Counted from the first letter of the stretch, positions 1 through 12,214 are shown. The stretch is DNA of 64,000 nt from Microcebus murinus (GCF_040939455.1 NC_134119.1:14930501-14994500), one strand, 5' to 3'. Numbers and translations: made by a program. The notes: generated from the sequence alone by a model not told the origin.

Positions 1-11
1 AATATATTTTA

Positions 12-313
12 TTCTTTTTTTTTAAGAGACATATCCTTGCTTTGTTGCCCAGGCTGGGGTGCAGTGGCATGATCATAGCTTACTGCAGCCTCAAACTCCT
101 GGGCTCAAGTGATCCTTTTGCCTCAGCCTCCCTAGTAGCTAGGATTATAGGCACCTGCCACTGCACCTGGCTAATTTTTAAAAACTTTTTGTAGAGATGA
201 GGTCTTGCTATGTTGCCCAGGCTTGTCTTGAACTCCTGGCCTCAAGCAATCCTCCTGCCTTGGCCTCCCAAATTGCTGGGACTACAGGTGTGAGCCACTG
301 TGTCCAGTGCTAG
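12..313 (-). mobile_element. Alu SINE (AluJ-like dimer)
   Basis: The reverse complement reads as a full dimeric Alu, from a 'CTGGACACAGTGGCTCAC' head through both arms and ending in the poly-A (seen as poly-T at the left edge). An 11-bp target duplication AATATATTTTA flanks it (1-11 and 314-324). Its divergence suits an old AluJ. It is in the same orientation as PCSK2. Confidence 0.93.
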
Positions 314-582
314 AATATATTTTAAAAGGTGACCTTCAGGACTAAAATATAATTCTTCAAACTGGCAATGGGCTAAGTCCTTTGTATTCTGCACTATCTG
401 GGACCTGGCTTAGAGTTGGATTACAAAGCAAAACAAAGGAAGGCTATTCCTTGTGAAGTTCTGGCATACCTTGTAGCAGAAAAGTGGAAGAAAAACTTAG
501 AATAACATACTAATTGCCCCTTTTAATTTAATTTTTAAAATACTTTCTGTGAATTCATATGTATCCTAGAAGCAGGAGGGTA

Positions 583-672
583 AAAGCATGGACTTGGAGG
601 TCTGACCATGTTAGGCTTATAGTCTTCTCTGCTAAATCCTAGCTGTGTAATCTCAGGCAAGTTACTTGTGCA
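583..672 (+). mobile_element. MIR SINE fragment
   Basis: Matches the MIR core: a 'gacttggaggtctgacc' start, then 'ctagctgtgtaatctcaggcaa' like the 'tagctgtgtgaccttgggcaa' consensus. Old and truncated. Confidence 0.6.
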
Positions 673-691
673 AGTTACAAGTTACAACAGT

Positions 692-940
692 GAATGCTTA
701 TCAAGGTATTCTGTGTGCTAAGAGAAGTTTCTAAGGGTTTTGTGTGCACTACTTAATGCTTAATGGGATTATCACAATCGCCAATAAGATCAGTATATTA
801 TTATTAACCCATTTTATAGATGAGAAATCGAGGCACAGGAGAGATTAAGTTGCTCAGGGTCAAATAGTAAGTAGTCGAGGTAAGATTTGAACTGAGAGAG
901 GCTGGATCCAGAGATCTTAACTTCTATACTAAATTTCTCT
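692..940 (-). mobile_element. MIR SINE
   Basis: Reverse-orientation MIR. 'cattttatagatgagaaat' followed by 'gaggcacaggagagattaag' and a 'gatttgaact' segment fit the inverted MIR consensus. Confidence 0.75.
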
Positions 941-1079
941 GAGCCTCTAGTTGTAGCAGAACTGTTATTTCCGAAAGAGCCCTATTTATGGCAGTAGGTA
1001 AAGAGTATACTTATTACTTGGCAGTTACTTCTTCAAAGCCAACAGGTGAAAGTCTCTACTGCTTAAAAACGCTCTGACT

Positions 1080-1375
1080 CCCCGCTTCTCTGGCCTGTTG
1101 ATCACCTTTTAAAGGGCTCACCTGATTAGTTCAGGCCCACCCAGTATAATCTACCCTTTGATTGGCTTAACATCAACTGATTATAAACCTTAATTACATC
1201 TGAAAAAATTCCTTTAACTTTGTTGTTTAATGAAATCTAATCATGAGAGTGATATCCATCACATCATATTTATTCTCAGGTCCTGTCTGTCTGTACTCAA
1301 GGGGCGATTATACTGAGTGTTTGCACCAGGGGGTGGAGATCTTGGGGGCTGTTTTAGAATTCTGCCTATGCTAAA
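1080..1375 (-). mobile_element. MLT1-type LTR fragment
   Basis: Reads like an inverted MaLR/MLT1 LTR: 'ttaattacatctg', a 'gattata' block, and an end resembling 'cattattctgcctacc' ('agaattctgcctatgc'). Strongly diverged. Confidence 0.5.
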
Positions 1376-2734
1376 GGTTTTATCTTCAAGCAAAAACAAT
1401 TGAGAGGTTTTAAAGTGGAGAATGGGATCTAGTCATGCAAGTTGTAGTCCTCATGGCTCTTTAACACAAACTACAAAAGCATATCATATGTTAGAAAACT
1501 CTGTGGCTCAGGGTCTGAGCCTCTCTCATTGAGACCTGGGCATTACTTTTTGGTCTTTCTTGCTGCTCCAGAAAACCGGCCTGGAGGATGGGCCAGACCT
1601 CTGGTCTCCATCAGACCCCCATTTGCCCAAACTGGGCCCTGGCGGACCCACCCACTTGGGCTCTGTTGCTTGGCAACAAGATACAGGTAAGCTTTGCAGA
1701 TGGCTGCCCACTTCGCTGTGCCTTCGTCCCACTACCTTCCTTCCTGATGGGGCAGGTGCAGTCTGGGCAGGCCCAACTCAGATGCCAGAACTGTGGCTTT
1801 AAGGAAGCACAGTTGGGAAATAGGCATATGAGGAGAGGGAAAAAGTAAAAACGGATGTGTTTCTCATCACAGCTTCAGCAAGGAGTTATTGGCAAATTAA
1901 TTATCTGTAAGGTCCATTTTAAGCAAGGCCTGGTCACCTAAGGGTTTTTGGTTCTCTGAGGTAGAAATCTGGAGAAGAAAACTAGTCAAATGTGTCACAT
2001 TTTGGGGATTTAGTGAGTATACACTGATAGGAATAAGAAAGAAAGTAAAGCAGTAGAGAAAAGTGAATTTTCAAATATTATTTATGCTTGCATAAATGAC
2101 TTTCTTGTGGCTTATCATGTAATGCAAACATTGCCACACTTTTTCTGAACAGGTATGTTTGGGGATAAGCAGAATAAAACCCTAAGTTTCATTAGCATCC
2201 TTCTATCCATCCATCCATAATTCAGTCATTTATTTATTTTAAAAAGTCTCTATTATTGATGTCTGTGGGGAATGAGGCCTCCAGCTGATTCTCTCATGAG
2301 CAAAAGATTTGGAAGACGTTATCCTGGTCTTTAAGTCACTTAAATTTCATCAAAGAGATGAGAATCTATCAAAGGCCTTTAGGGAATTTGGGGTAAGGAA
2401 ATGACTTGTGTGGGCTACATTTTTCAGTTCATGCTACTCAGTGGAAGCACATCTGCAAATGAAAATTCATTTGTACACCCATTTGTCCAGTATTATATCG
2501 ATCAAGCTTCTAGATGGATGCATATGTTCTATCTATCGAACCAGGAAAACAAGTTCCTACCCCATGTGGTAAGCTTCTGCTCATTCTTTAAATGCATTTA
2601 AGTATCTTTCCTTCTCTAATTTTTAGGGACGACTTGCTTCTTCATGCTGTTGCATTCTCAAGTTCACAGTATTTCATTTCCAGGCTAGCACTGACCACAT
2701 GACAATGTAATTAATGTAATTATATATGCACATG

Positions 2735-2862
2735 TGAACTGCCCAGAGGTAGGAACCAGATTTTTCACATTTAATAATCCAGGCTCTTAGTATAGCATTT
2801 TGCACACAGTAGGAACTCAATACGTGTTTCTCAAATGTTCATTAGGTTCAATGAACTGAAAA
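2735..2862 (+). mobile_element. L2 LINE 3' tail
   Basis: 'gcacacagtaggaactcaat' followed by 'gtgtttctcaaatgttcatt' matches the L2 end (agtaggcactcaataaatgtttgttgaatg). Confidence 0.6.
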
Positions 2863-5467
2863 CTAGTCAATTGAACAATTAAAAAAAATTGACCTGATTT
2901 TTTTCTTTGCTTTTTGCAGTAGCTGAAAGTTTATATCCAAACAAGTAGTTTCGTTTTGTTAAATGAGGTTTTATTTTTTCCCATTTTCATACCAAATTAT
3001 GTTCCTGTAAAAACAGTTTCCTCTAATACATGGGGCGAGTCCAGTGATAGACTTTAGACTGATGATCTATCAATATGGTTAAAAAAAAGTTCTTATCTCC
3101 AGTATTCAGTTTGTTCTCTTGGTGGCAAAGTGCTCACTAGGATCTGGCCAGCCCTTCCTTTCAATAAGACACAAAGGTTATTTAAACCTCAATTTCACAT
3201 GCAATATTAATGTGTTTAAAAGCCTGGAACAATGTATGTGATCAATACTTCAAAGCATCTGAGTCATTTAGGGTGGGGGACTGTGTCTGTCTCTCGCTGT
3301 CACCCTTTTATCATGGTGGCCACATGCCACCTGGAGCCGGGTGTGTCAATGCCACCAAGCTAAAGGCACTTCTCGCCTGGTCTCCCCTCCCTTCACCCTG
3401 CCTGGCTGGTGCTTCCTGGGATCTCTTCCCAAACAAGCTACTTACCTTCAAATCCTGTGTCAGAGTGAGAAAACCTCAGGGCACAGAGAGAACACTCTCC
3501 TGGGCTTCTACAGACCCACCAGCCATTTCTTCACCCTTGTAGCTTTAGCAGAACAGCCTTTTAAAGCAAAGCTTTAAAGGAGATGCTCTGCCCCTTCTCC
3601 CCAACCCCCCCACCCCTGCCGTGCTCTGAAAGCTGCCACCTAAGTCACACACCATGTGTCATTGAGGAAGTCCCCTCTATTCCACAGACCTAGCAGAGGC
3701 TCTGTAAACATAGCCTACAACCCCACCGGGCCGGAAGGCCAATACCCTTCCCCTTACCTGACAGTCACCGGCACGACACACCTGTGTCCTTACTGACCTG
3801 CAGCTTTCTCTGCAGAGTGCCAGGGTCTTATTTTATCTCTCTTCCCCTGGAGTTTGCACGTAACAGGCTCAACACACAGTGGTTGTGTTGGGTTAGAGAA
3901 AATGCCTAGTTTGTACAGTGAAGATGGGTACAAGAGGCACTGATTTTAACTTGGTCTAAAATGGTCTCTTGGCCAATACTCATTTCATGTTATTACTACT
4001 GGGGTGGAAAAAAGAGAATTTTAATTATTTGGAATACTAAGCTTTCACCAGTGGGACTGAATCCCTCCGATTAAATTCAATCACAGAACAATAGAGTAAT
4101 AATACAAGTGGCTATTATTATCATTTGCTCCTAACACTCAACAGACTCTGTACAGATTTGTCGAATTAAATTAACACTAACGACTTTCATTTATATATTG
4201 ATTTGCAGTTTTCAAAGTATTTTCTCAGTTTAATAGAAAGAACACCGGACTACCAGCAAACTCTGATCCCTCTCTTTTAATATACGGAATAACCAAGCTT
4301 TGAAAATAATTCTGCTTTGGGAAACATTTTGCTTGGTTTGATTAGGAAGAAATTTGCTGAAGATCCTTGGGTGGGGTTTTCAGTACGCACTGAAAATAAG
4401 TCAGTAACAAGGAGGAGTTTTTTTTTGTTTTGTTTTGTTTTTCCAACACAGAACATCTTTATTTTAACCTTTAATAAATTCTCAAGGCATCCTCTCTGGG
4501 GCAGATGGTGCTGCATATCCCTTTGGCCTGACACCCTCATGTCCTTGGGGCTCTCCGGGTTCCTGTACCCACACTTTTGCCCAGGGCTTTCCCAGGCCGT
4601 GGGGAGGTAGGAAGTGCTGTGATGTTAATATCTCCCTGGGCCAGCCCTCAACCAAGACTGATGGAGGCTCCCTGGGTATCCCATCCACATTCCATGCTGC
4701 CTCCCAGAGTTCCCCAGTGGGATTAAACTCCAGCTAACCACTGTGCTCACTTCCTTGATCATGCCCCGTATATTGGACCGTGTTCCCTTCCCTGCATCGT
4801 TCCTCCCTCCTGTGCCCCTGCTTCCTGGAATCACCTCCCAGATGAACTACTTGGACTCAAACCCTCATCTGCATCTGGGGAAACCCAAACAAAGACCTCC
4901 CCAAAGTACCCCTCTCTAAAAGGGCACTGGGCTAGCTCCCTCCATCTGAGCCATTAAGTCACTTAACAAGGTGTGAAGCCGCCTGTTGATGCTCCACTCA
5001 AACAATTTCCGAGCCTATTGCTATCCACCGATTTCATTACTCTCCTGGGCAGGTCTACGCTGTTTGCCATCCCCATTCTGTTAATGAGAGTGTAAAATTT
5101 TTAATTAAAAATAAAGAAGATAAATGGGCTTAGTAGCTCCAAAGTTGTCACTCTCAACTCTACACAGAGTGGGAGAGGCACTGTGTCTCATAAAAACCAG
5201 TGGTTTGGGCTCTCTGCTGAGGTTTCAAGGATGAGATATTTGGATGTTCAGTTTTCTCCTCTATGCCAAAGGGAAAATGTTCACAGCCATGTGTAAATAT
5301 ATACAATTTCTTTGTACGGTTCCAGGTGTTGGATGCATGTTGTAGACTTGCTCTGGATGGATGTTATCAAGATGTGCAGTTTTGTACAGACATCACATGT
5401 TCTGTTCAATTCTTAATTGTCATTTGGTTTAGGTTTAGCATAGACACTATCATTTCTTCCACAACAT

Positions 5468-5760
5468 TCCTCGTGAGTGGCCATCCATCCTCCTCTTGAA
5501 CATTTTCAGGTATGGAGAATTCATTACTTTCATTTATTGATTAACCTTCACCACTAGACAGTTCTTCCTTTGACTGAATTAAAATCGTCCTTCTGCAGTT
5601 GCCACCCGTTGGTGGGAATTTTCCTGAAATTACTGAATGAGTTGAATGACTCATCCCACAAGGGGAATTTGAAATGTTTGAAAACCTACTTTAGGTGCTT
5701 AAGTTTTTTCTTTTTTCCCAGGATAAACTTTTCCAGTTCTTCCAGCTCTCCTTAGCAGGT
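5468..5760 (-). mobile_element. CR1/L3 LINE fossil
   Basis: The segment runs 'ccatccatcctcctcttgaa', 'ttcttcctttgactgaatta', 'gttgccacccgttggt' and then a pyrimidine-rich 'ttccagttcttccagctctcc'. This order of blocks is that of the inverted 3' end of CR1-like L3 elements. Very old. Confidence 0.6.
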
Positions 5761-6229
5761 TGTGGCTTGGAATACATTCATGTCACTCTCTGCTATTTCC
5801 TTCTTAGAGTGGGACACCCTTTGGAAACATCATTCCAATCGGGGAATGTTTAAATTGATTATGGTATGAGGTATAGCCCTTCAAATTATGTTTCAAAGAA
5901 TGCTTCATAATATAAAAATGTTCATGGCATCTCACGTGGAAGGGGAGAATATGCAACAAGAGCCCAGTCTCATTAAAATTATTTAATATATACATAGCAG
6001 TGAAAGGCCAAAAATATGTCAAAATATTAAGAACGGTAGTATTATGGCTAGTTTTGAATCTGTTTTATGCTTTTCCAAATTTTTGACTGAGAGCATGCGT
6101 TTATTTTTTAGTGAGAAAAAATGTTTTTGGATAAGAAAGAAAAAAGAACGCGACACTCACAGAACGCATGGAGTTCTTCAGGCACTGCGGGTCTGAGGGC
6201 AGCTGGCAGGTCTCAGTTTCCAATTTCCG

Positions 6230-7000
6230 ATGAGGGTTTTTGGGCAGATGAATCGCATGTCCGCTGGCCTTGTACCTGCGGCTCCGCGGAGCCCCAGAGG
6301 GCTTTTCCCCAGGTGAATGCCCGTCTCTTGAATCCGGCAGCTGGTGCTAGGAGCGGCCTGCCCGGCAGCGCCAGGCTGGGCGGGGGGAGGGAAGGGTGCG
6401 GAGGCCCGTGTGGTCTGCAGTGTCTGCGGCCTTGACCGGGCTGAGCATTTTGCAGGAGGGAGGCCACGTGCCCCCAGCTTTCCTGCCAGGCCACGGGCAC
6501 CATCCACCTTGAAGTCTCCAAGTGGCAAGATGAGCAATGTGGCTGCTCTGGAGGCTCCGGGTCTCGGAGTGGGAGGGGACAGTGAGGGATGGCAATGCCT
6601 CTGCGTGTGGGGGTGGGGTGTGGGTGGGGACAGCCTTCTGAGGCCGAACTTGCCACCCCTGACACATCTGGGTAAGGAAAAGCCGCCCCTCCCCACACAT
6701 CAGAGCCTTAGAGAAAATGCAGTGTGCAGGCTTCTTGGTCTCCCCATCAGAGACATCCGCAGGGTCCTGAAGTTGTGGGGGACGCAGGGAAAGCGGGGAG
6801 GCCCCGGAATAGTCAGCCAAGGTCACCAGGTGACAGGTGAGGACTGCATCGTCGGGGCGGCCCCTTTAAGGACACGAGCGACCAGGCCAGCAGGCAGGTC
6901 CACGCGTGTGTGCGGCTGGGAAGGCGCCTGCGGGAGCAGGGGACAGCTGTGTCCTCAGACTCTGCGCTCTGCACGCGTGGATTATCATCACTGGGAATGC
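6230..7000. promoter_or_regulatory. Intronic CpG/GC-rich cluster
   Basis: A GC-rich island inside AT-rich intron. I count 16 CpG dinucleotides in 6241-6480. It contains two G-run groups able to form G-quadruplexes (about 6377-6399 and 6607-6629) and a CACGTG E-box near 6465. Several long open frames overlap here on both strands, the longest 270 codons at 6344-7156 (+). They are compositional: few stops occur in GC-rich DNA, and I recognise no protein. It could be an enhancer, an unannotated promoter or an eroded CpG island. Confidence 0.4.
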
Positions 7001-7954
7001 AGCGTTGGTTTAGTTTCTGTCGTTTCCCTCTGGGGCCACACTGGCCGGACTGTGGCAATGATTCATTTAACATTTTTCCCCCCTAATATTAAAAAGGATG
7101 CTCAGCACAATTTATACCCTTCTTGGTTTACAGGACCCATGCAGAACCCTGTTTGATGTCCAGTGCGTTAAACACATGGAGAATCTTCACTTGCTTTGTA
7201 CAATATGGAAACACACACTTTCCAGGACAAATGACCCAGATTGTTGACCCCTCAAATGCTTTTGCTGATTAGCCATCCTTTCTCCTCCTATTTAAGCCCT
7301 TGTTCTTCTAAATATGAGCCTCTTCAACTACTAAGATAGCATTTTTTTATACCTCGCTCTGAAGGTTACAGAAATATATTACTAGCTTAGAACTAGTTTG
7401 GATAATTTTAAGTGAGCACACCAATGCCTGAATATTGTACTCCCCTGAGTTAAAATAAAGTGATTGATTCTATTTAAAGGGCTGCGGGTTTCATCAGGAA
7501 AGAAGTGTGTGACTTGCCGAAGCAGAAATTACAGTGTGTGGTTCTAGCCCAGCTTACTGTGATTCTCGGTTAACCTTTCTTGTTTGTCAGGGGTTACTAC
7601 ATGCTCAATGTCATCAGCGATAATGAAAGATAACGTTTTTACTTCCTAAAGCCATGGTTGTCATGTGAGTTGCTGCACTTTTTGGCTTTCTGCCTTTGGT
7701 TTTGTCCAGCAAGAACCCAAATGGCTCGTTTCCACCCTCCAATTCAATATCATCAGCTAGAGTTGATTTAAACCTTGCCAACTGTCTGTCTTCCTCACCC
7801 CTCCCTGTACGTATTTCCTTGGCCCTCTGTTCTTTCACACTTCAAGTTTTTCCTCCTGCCGCCAGGCTGCCTGCCTTGTCTGGTTGCCTTTGGCCTGGGC
7901 TGCGGCTCCAACATGATGGCCAGTTCTAGCGTGTGTCCATATGCAGGTTTCTGT

Positions 7955-8085
7955 CTGTGTGAGTGCATGTGTGCCTGTGAGTGCGTGTGGGTGCTCACAG
8001 TCTCGTGTGCATACGTGCGTGTGTTCCTGTGCATGCATGTGTGCTCATGTTCCTGTATACTTGCATGCATGTGTTTATACACGTT
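7955..8085. repeat. Degenerate (TG)n/(CA)n tract
   Basis: Alternating TG-rich sequence on the plus strand with interruptions (TGTGAGTGCATGTGTGCC and similar). In the PCSK2 transcript it is CA-rich and starts about 70 nt downstream of the 38-nt exon donor. Confidence 0.85.
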
Positions 8086-8154
8086 TCTAATGACCAGGGG
8101 CACCAGGGCAATTAAGATGCACGTGTGTCCCCACGGAAGTCAGCTTGTACTTAC

Positions 8155-8192
8155 ATAGTTGGAGGCCAGGTCTGGGTGGAGATAGTCGATCC
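8155..8192 (-). CDS. PCSK2: PCSK2 38-nt coding exon (GIDYLHPDLASNY)
   Basis: The reverse strand has acceptor TTTTCACAG, then 38 exonic bases, then donor GTAAGTAC. The first two bases complete the Gly codon started in the preceding exon, followed by IDYLHPDLASNY (residues 170-181 of human PC2). This short segment follows the catalytic Asp loop of the S8 fold; the HPDL motif is conserved among kexin-like convertases. The exon ends in phase 0. Because 38 is not a multiple of three, skipping it would shift the frame just after the catalytic Asp and destroy the enzyme, so faithful inclusion is essential. A strong pyrimidine/TG-rich acceptor tract, a consensus donor and a CA-rich intronic stretch just downstream in the transcript (7955-8085) may help. 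The next exon (NAEASYDF...) was not found in 1-8154. Confidence 0.96.
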
Positions 8193-9078
8193 CTGTGAAA
8201 ACACAACAACAACACAGGAACTGAAGGTTAATACCCGCTACTATGTCCTCAGGAAAGCTGTTCAAGAAAGCACCTTCTTTATGGGGCTGACTCCGGGAGA
8301 CTTGCGGCGGGGTTGAGCACCCCAGCTCTGAGCCCCCAGCCCTGAGCCCCCAGCCTTGCATTTCCCTTCCCTGGGGAAGGCGTGAAGGGTGCTGCACCGC
8401 CCGAGTGGAGAGACAGCTGCCCCTACACACACTTCAGAGGAGTGAAGCCAATTAGACTTTGGGGCCCAAGGATAACACTTTTGACATAAATGTCAGCACT
8501 AACGGGCTTAGTGACTGCAAGATGGATGGCTCATCAGAGCAGCAATCTAAAAAAGATTTGTAGAGATCCTGACATTTTTAAAGCATCAACTGGCATTTCT
8601 TCTGAAATGAAATTGGCTCCAGGGAGGAAAAGTGATTATTATTTAACAGGGTGTGGACAGCTGTGCATTAGGAGAACGTATCTTGGCATGGAAATAATAA
8701 GAGAACACGGCTCAGCGAGAAAAGCCATTAGGAAAAGGGCAAATGGTTTCCAGCGAGGTGCTCTTGGGAGCGGATGCTTGTCTCTTCAGAACGTGGCTTT
8801 CCAGGAAGCCCAAGGCCTTGAATCTCTCAGCAGGAGTCCTGTGCTTTCTCACCAGTATGGGTCTGTCTTGTTGCCTAGTAGTTGTTCCAAGGGTAGAATT
8901 ATGGTCTATGAACACTACTGAATTCCTTCCATCAGACACTTGGACCTTAGAAAGTACTGTGGAACGTCAAGGGCAGTTGAAAAGCTCTCATCTGGGTCTG
9001 CAGACCCATATAATCTTTGCAGCAGTTCCATCTGAGCACCCAGCCCTCCAACAAACAGGGCAGTTCCCTGACACCACC

Positions 9079-9250
9079 TAGCATGATGGTTAGGAGCAGA
9101 GGTTTTTGGAGTCAAAGACTGGAGTTTGAGTCCTAACCACCTCAATAACTGGCTGCAGGACTTTCGGTAAGTTGCTTGGCCTCTGGGATTAAAGAAACTA
9201 ATTAATGCATATAGTGTGCTGAGCCCAGCAGCTGGTGCATTTAATGACTA
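9079..9250 (+). mobile_element. MIR SINE
   Basis: 'tagcatgatggttaggagc', 'ttggagtcaaagactgg' and 'ggtaagttgcttggcctctg' follow the MIR consensus order. Confidence 0.75.
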
Positions 9251-9694
9251 TATAGGGATGCAATACTTAAAAGCTAGAAGTATCATCAAGTATATTCTAT
9301 AGCTGGCATCTTCACTGCATGCTTACTGAGGCCATGCCACTGTTATAGCTTGCCTTGGAAAGAATAGCTTCTATTAGGATGCACATTACTCAAAAGAAAT
9401 TTTCCTTTGTCTTTTTCTGGTTATACAAATAATATCTGGACTGGGAGTCGCTAAACTACAGTATATGTGTTAGATTTCACTGTCAGTGTTTTGACAGGTG
9501 AAACAATTGCTATCATTAAGGCTGCCTTCTATAGCCTGAGAGAGTGTAGTCAGTCACTTCCCACCCATAATCATTATGCCTTCTCCTTCCACTCCCCTCC
9601 CAAGATCTGCAGGAGGAAAGAGGTCAGAAAGTATAATGACTGATGTATTTAGATATTGTTGACCCTTGTTCTGGACCCTAATTTGAAGATGGTC

Positions 9695-9935
9695 ACTTTA
9701 GGCTGTGGGATGGCTTTGGGATTGAGCATAGGCTTTGAGATGAGCCCAGCCTGTCCCATCCCAGGCTCAGACATTGTACTATTTGTGTGGCTTTGGCCAA
9801 GTGATGTCATCTCTCTGAGTCTTGGTTTTTGCATATTTGAAATGGGACTATTATTTACCTTGCAAAGCAGTTTTCAAGATTAGAGTCAATTCATTAACAG
9901 TCTTTAGCTTATAGTAAACACTTGATGCATTATAT
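9695..9935 (+). mobile_element. MIR SINE
   Basis: 'tgtggctttggccaagtgat', 'tctctgagtcttggttttt', 'tgaaatgggactatta' and a 'tagtaaacacttgatgcat' tail fit MIR. Confidence 0.7.
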
Positions 9936-11214
9936 TTCTTATCATCATTATACCGTCATCCACAGAGTAGTGGAGATAATGCAGAAAAACAGAAAAATTT
10001 AAAAAAATCTACTTGGTTTTATAATACACTGTTGCATTGGAATTAAATTGTATATATTTCTTGAAACTGGTTAAATTTTGTGAACTCATTGTCAAGCAAA
10101 AGTTTTTGTAACATATAGAAAAGTTTTTTAAAAAAGTCACACACCCTGTATATATTTTTTCTAAGAGGAAGTCAATTTTTAAAACATGACTCCATGTTCT
10201 GATAGTGGAAGTTGTTTAGGAGAAAAATGTTCTGAGAAATAATAGTTTATTCTCTGTACAGGGAAAATATTGGAGCAAGGAGATAATTTGAGACCAGAAG
10301 GAAATTAGAATTAAAACAAGACAAACTTTGTCTAATAAAAATAAAAGGTCTTTAATTAGGTTAAGGGGAAGACTAAGTGTTAAATTAGAACAAACACAGA
10401 GTTGGTCTGAGGAGGAAAGAATTATTGATAGAACTGTGAAGGATGCCGGATGTGATTCAGAAAAAGTATTAATAGCAATGAACTAAATAATGGAAGCAGT
10501 AAACTTGTACTTAGTATTTTAATATTTTTTGTCTATTTGATTATTATTTGAGGTGAAAGGTACTGACTGAACACATCTTCTTCTTCTTTTTTTAATTGAC
10601 TTCTTTTATTTTTATTTTTTTTCACCTTCAGTGGTTTTGGAATGAACACATCTTCTCAATCAGCTTATTTGTAATTCTTACATTTCATGCTTTTGTTTTT
10701 TAGCAAAGAATGCCAGGCATGGTGTAGGTCCTATAAAAACACAGATGGTTTAGGCACAGAACCGAAGCTGTATGACTATCTACAGCTCACAGCCTATGGC
10801 GGGGACAGACTGATCACCAGCCAGTCATAATGAATGTGGCACACAAATGACAAATACTTAATTATATCTTTGTTTATAAATCATTAGTATCCTGTTATCA
10901 GTTTGAATCTTTTCAGAAAGTCTAATCCATAATAGTTCAAATTCTCAGGAAGTTCTGACAGTTCTGGAGGTCTCAGGGAACTGGCAAGGAGTTCCATGTG
11001 CATATTCCAAGTTAAATGTTCATGGTTCAGCTGAGATGCGTAATGTCTTAGGACCACGGTCCCAAGCTCAGTTCCTTCCACTGCTCTGTGAGAGCTAGAA
11101 TCTTGCACCCTCCTCTTCCAACTTTCTACCAGATTATATGTTGATGAGGAGTAGCCCTCAATGAACATATTGTATTTTCCAAAGATGACTGCACAATTAT
11201 CTTCCGTCCCATAT

Positions 11215-11475
11215 GGTCTTCTACAATGTGACAGTGTCATGCCTCTCATTGACAGGTGGGTCCATTGCTTCCTCTTCAGTCTGGGTGGGCTTGTAACTGT
11301 TTCCATCAAGAGGATGCAGTGGAAAGCCATTGCATGGCTCCCAAGGTGAGGTCAGCAAAGGCCAGGTGTCTTCCACCTGTTCCCTTTGGGTGCTCACTCT
11401 GGAGGAAGCCAGATGCCATATAAGGAGCCCATATGTGGTAGAGTGAATTCCTACAATTTTATGCCACCTTGACAT
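11215..11475 (+). mobile_element. MLT1-type LTR fragment
   Basis: 'ctgggtgggcttgtaactg', 'caaaggccaggtgtcttcc' and 'ggaggaagccagatgcc' resemble the middle of older MLT1 LTRs (H/J/K group). Fragmentary; the subfamily is a guess. Confidence 0.5.
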
Positions 11476-12214
11476 TCATTTTGAATAGGTTTAACTTTCT
11501 TGTACCAGAAGCAGGGCTCAGTCACCCTTGACACAGTTTATGGTTCTCCTTCTCCTTTCAGTTCCTTGATGTGGTCAGTCCAGATATCTGCCTTGTAAAA
11601 CCCCCTCCTGGTGACCACCTCCCTATGGGATAGCTAGATATAGCTAGATACAACCTACGTGACTCAACCCCACACCCCACATGGACTGAACGGATATGCC
11701 GCAGGAACCACCTCTCAGTCACAGTTTGACTACAGGGAAATTGTGCTTGCTTGCTCTAAACTCACCACTTGGACCTCCCTGCAGGAAATCCACCTCAGTA
11801 ATGCTCTGGACCTCAATAAAGGCTTTGTCCTCCAGGTCTCTCACACTTTCTCTGATTTCCCACCCACTGGTTGAATGTACATGTCCCACATGACTTCTAC
11901 CTTCTTGTTGGTTCTCTGAGGCATGCCACCATCTTTTTGGGGGGATCTTCAAATAATAAACTGCTTCCTATTTTTGTTGAGTTGGTGCTCCTGTGTCTCA
12001 CCTGACCAACACACCTGAACCTAACTTCTTTCTTGGTCAGGGATCTCCTCGAGAGTGGCTATTTTGGTAGGAATAAACTGGACACAGGTCAGCCAAGAGC
12101 CACAGGGCATATGCCAGTATAAACAAGTTTCCTGTGAGAGAAACATTTGGTCACAGGTTGGACACTTAGGCATAGGCTGTCCACCAGGGAAAAGAAGTAT
12201 CATGTGAAAGGCAC

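Larger units (their letters stand above)
1..8154 (-). other. PCSK2: PCSK2 intron following the 38-nt exon (partial; 3' end outside window)
   Basis: Non-coding. It contains an AluJ-like element, two MIRs, an MLT1-type LTR fragment, an L2 tail, a CR1/L3 fossil, a CpG/GC cluster at 6.2-7.0 kb and a degenerate TG/CA tract. Between these, 1376-2734 and 2861-5464 are AT-rich to neutral sequence in which I recognise nothing beyond a TTTTG-rich run near 4420-4441; 7010-7950 is likewise unassigned. No further PCSK2 exon was recognised. Confidence 0.9.

Noticed and set aside
6178..6826. Three overlapping minus-strand open frames of 159-172 codons
   Set aside because: They sit in GC-rich DNA where stops are rare, overlap each other in different frames, resemble no family I know, and lack splice or initiation context.
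8490..8921. 143-codon plus-strand open frame near the 38-nt exon
   Set aside because: Antisense to PCSK2, no recognisable domain, and translation looks like non-coding sequence.
10884..11330. 148-codon minus-strand open frame
   Set aside because: It overlaps an old plus-strand LTR fragment; no recognisable domain.
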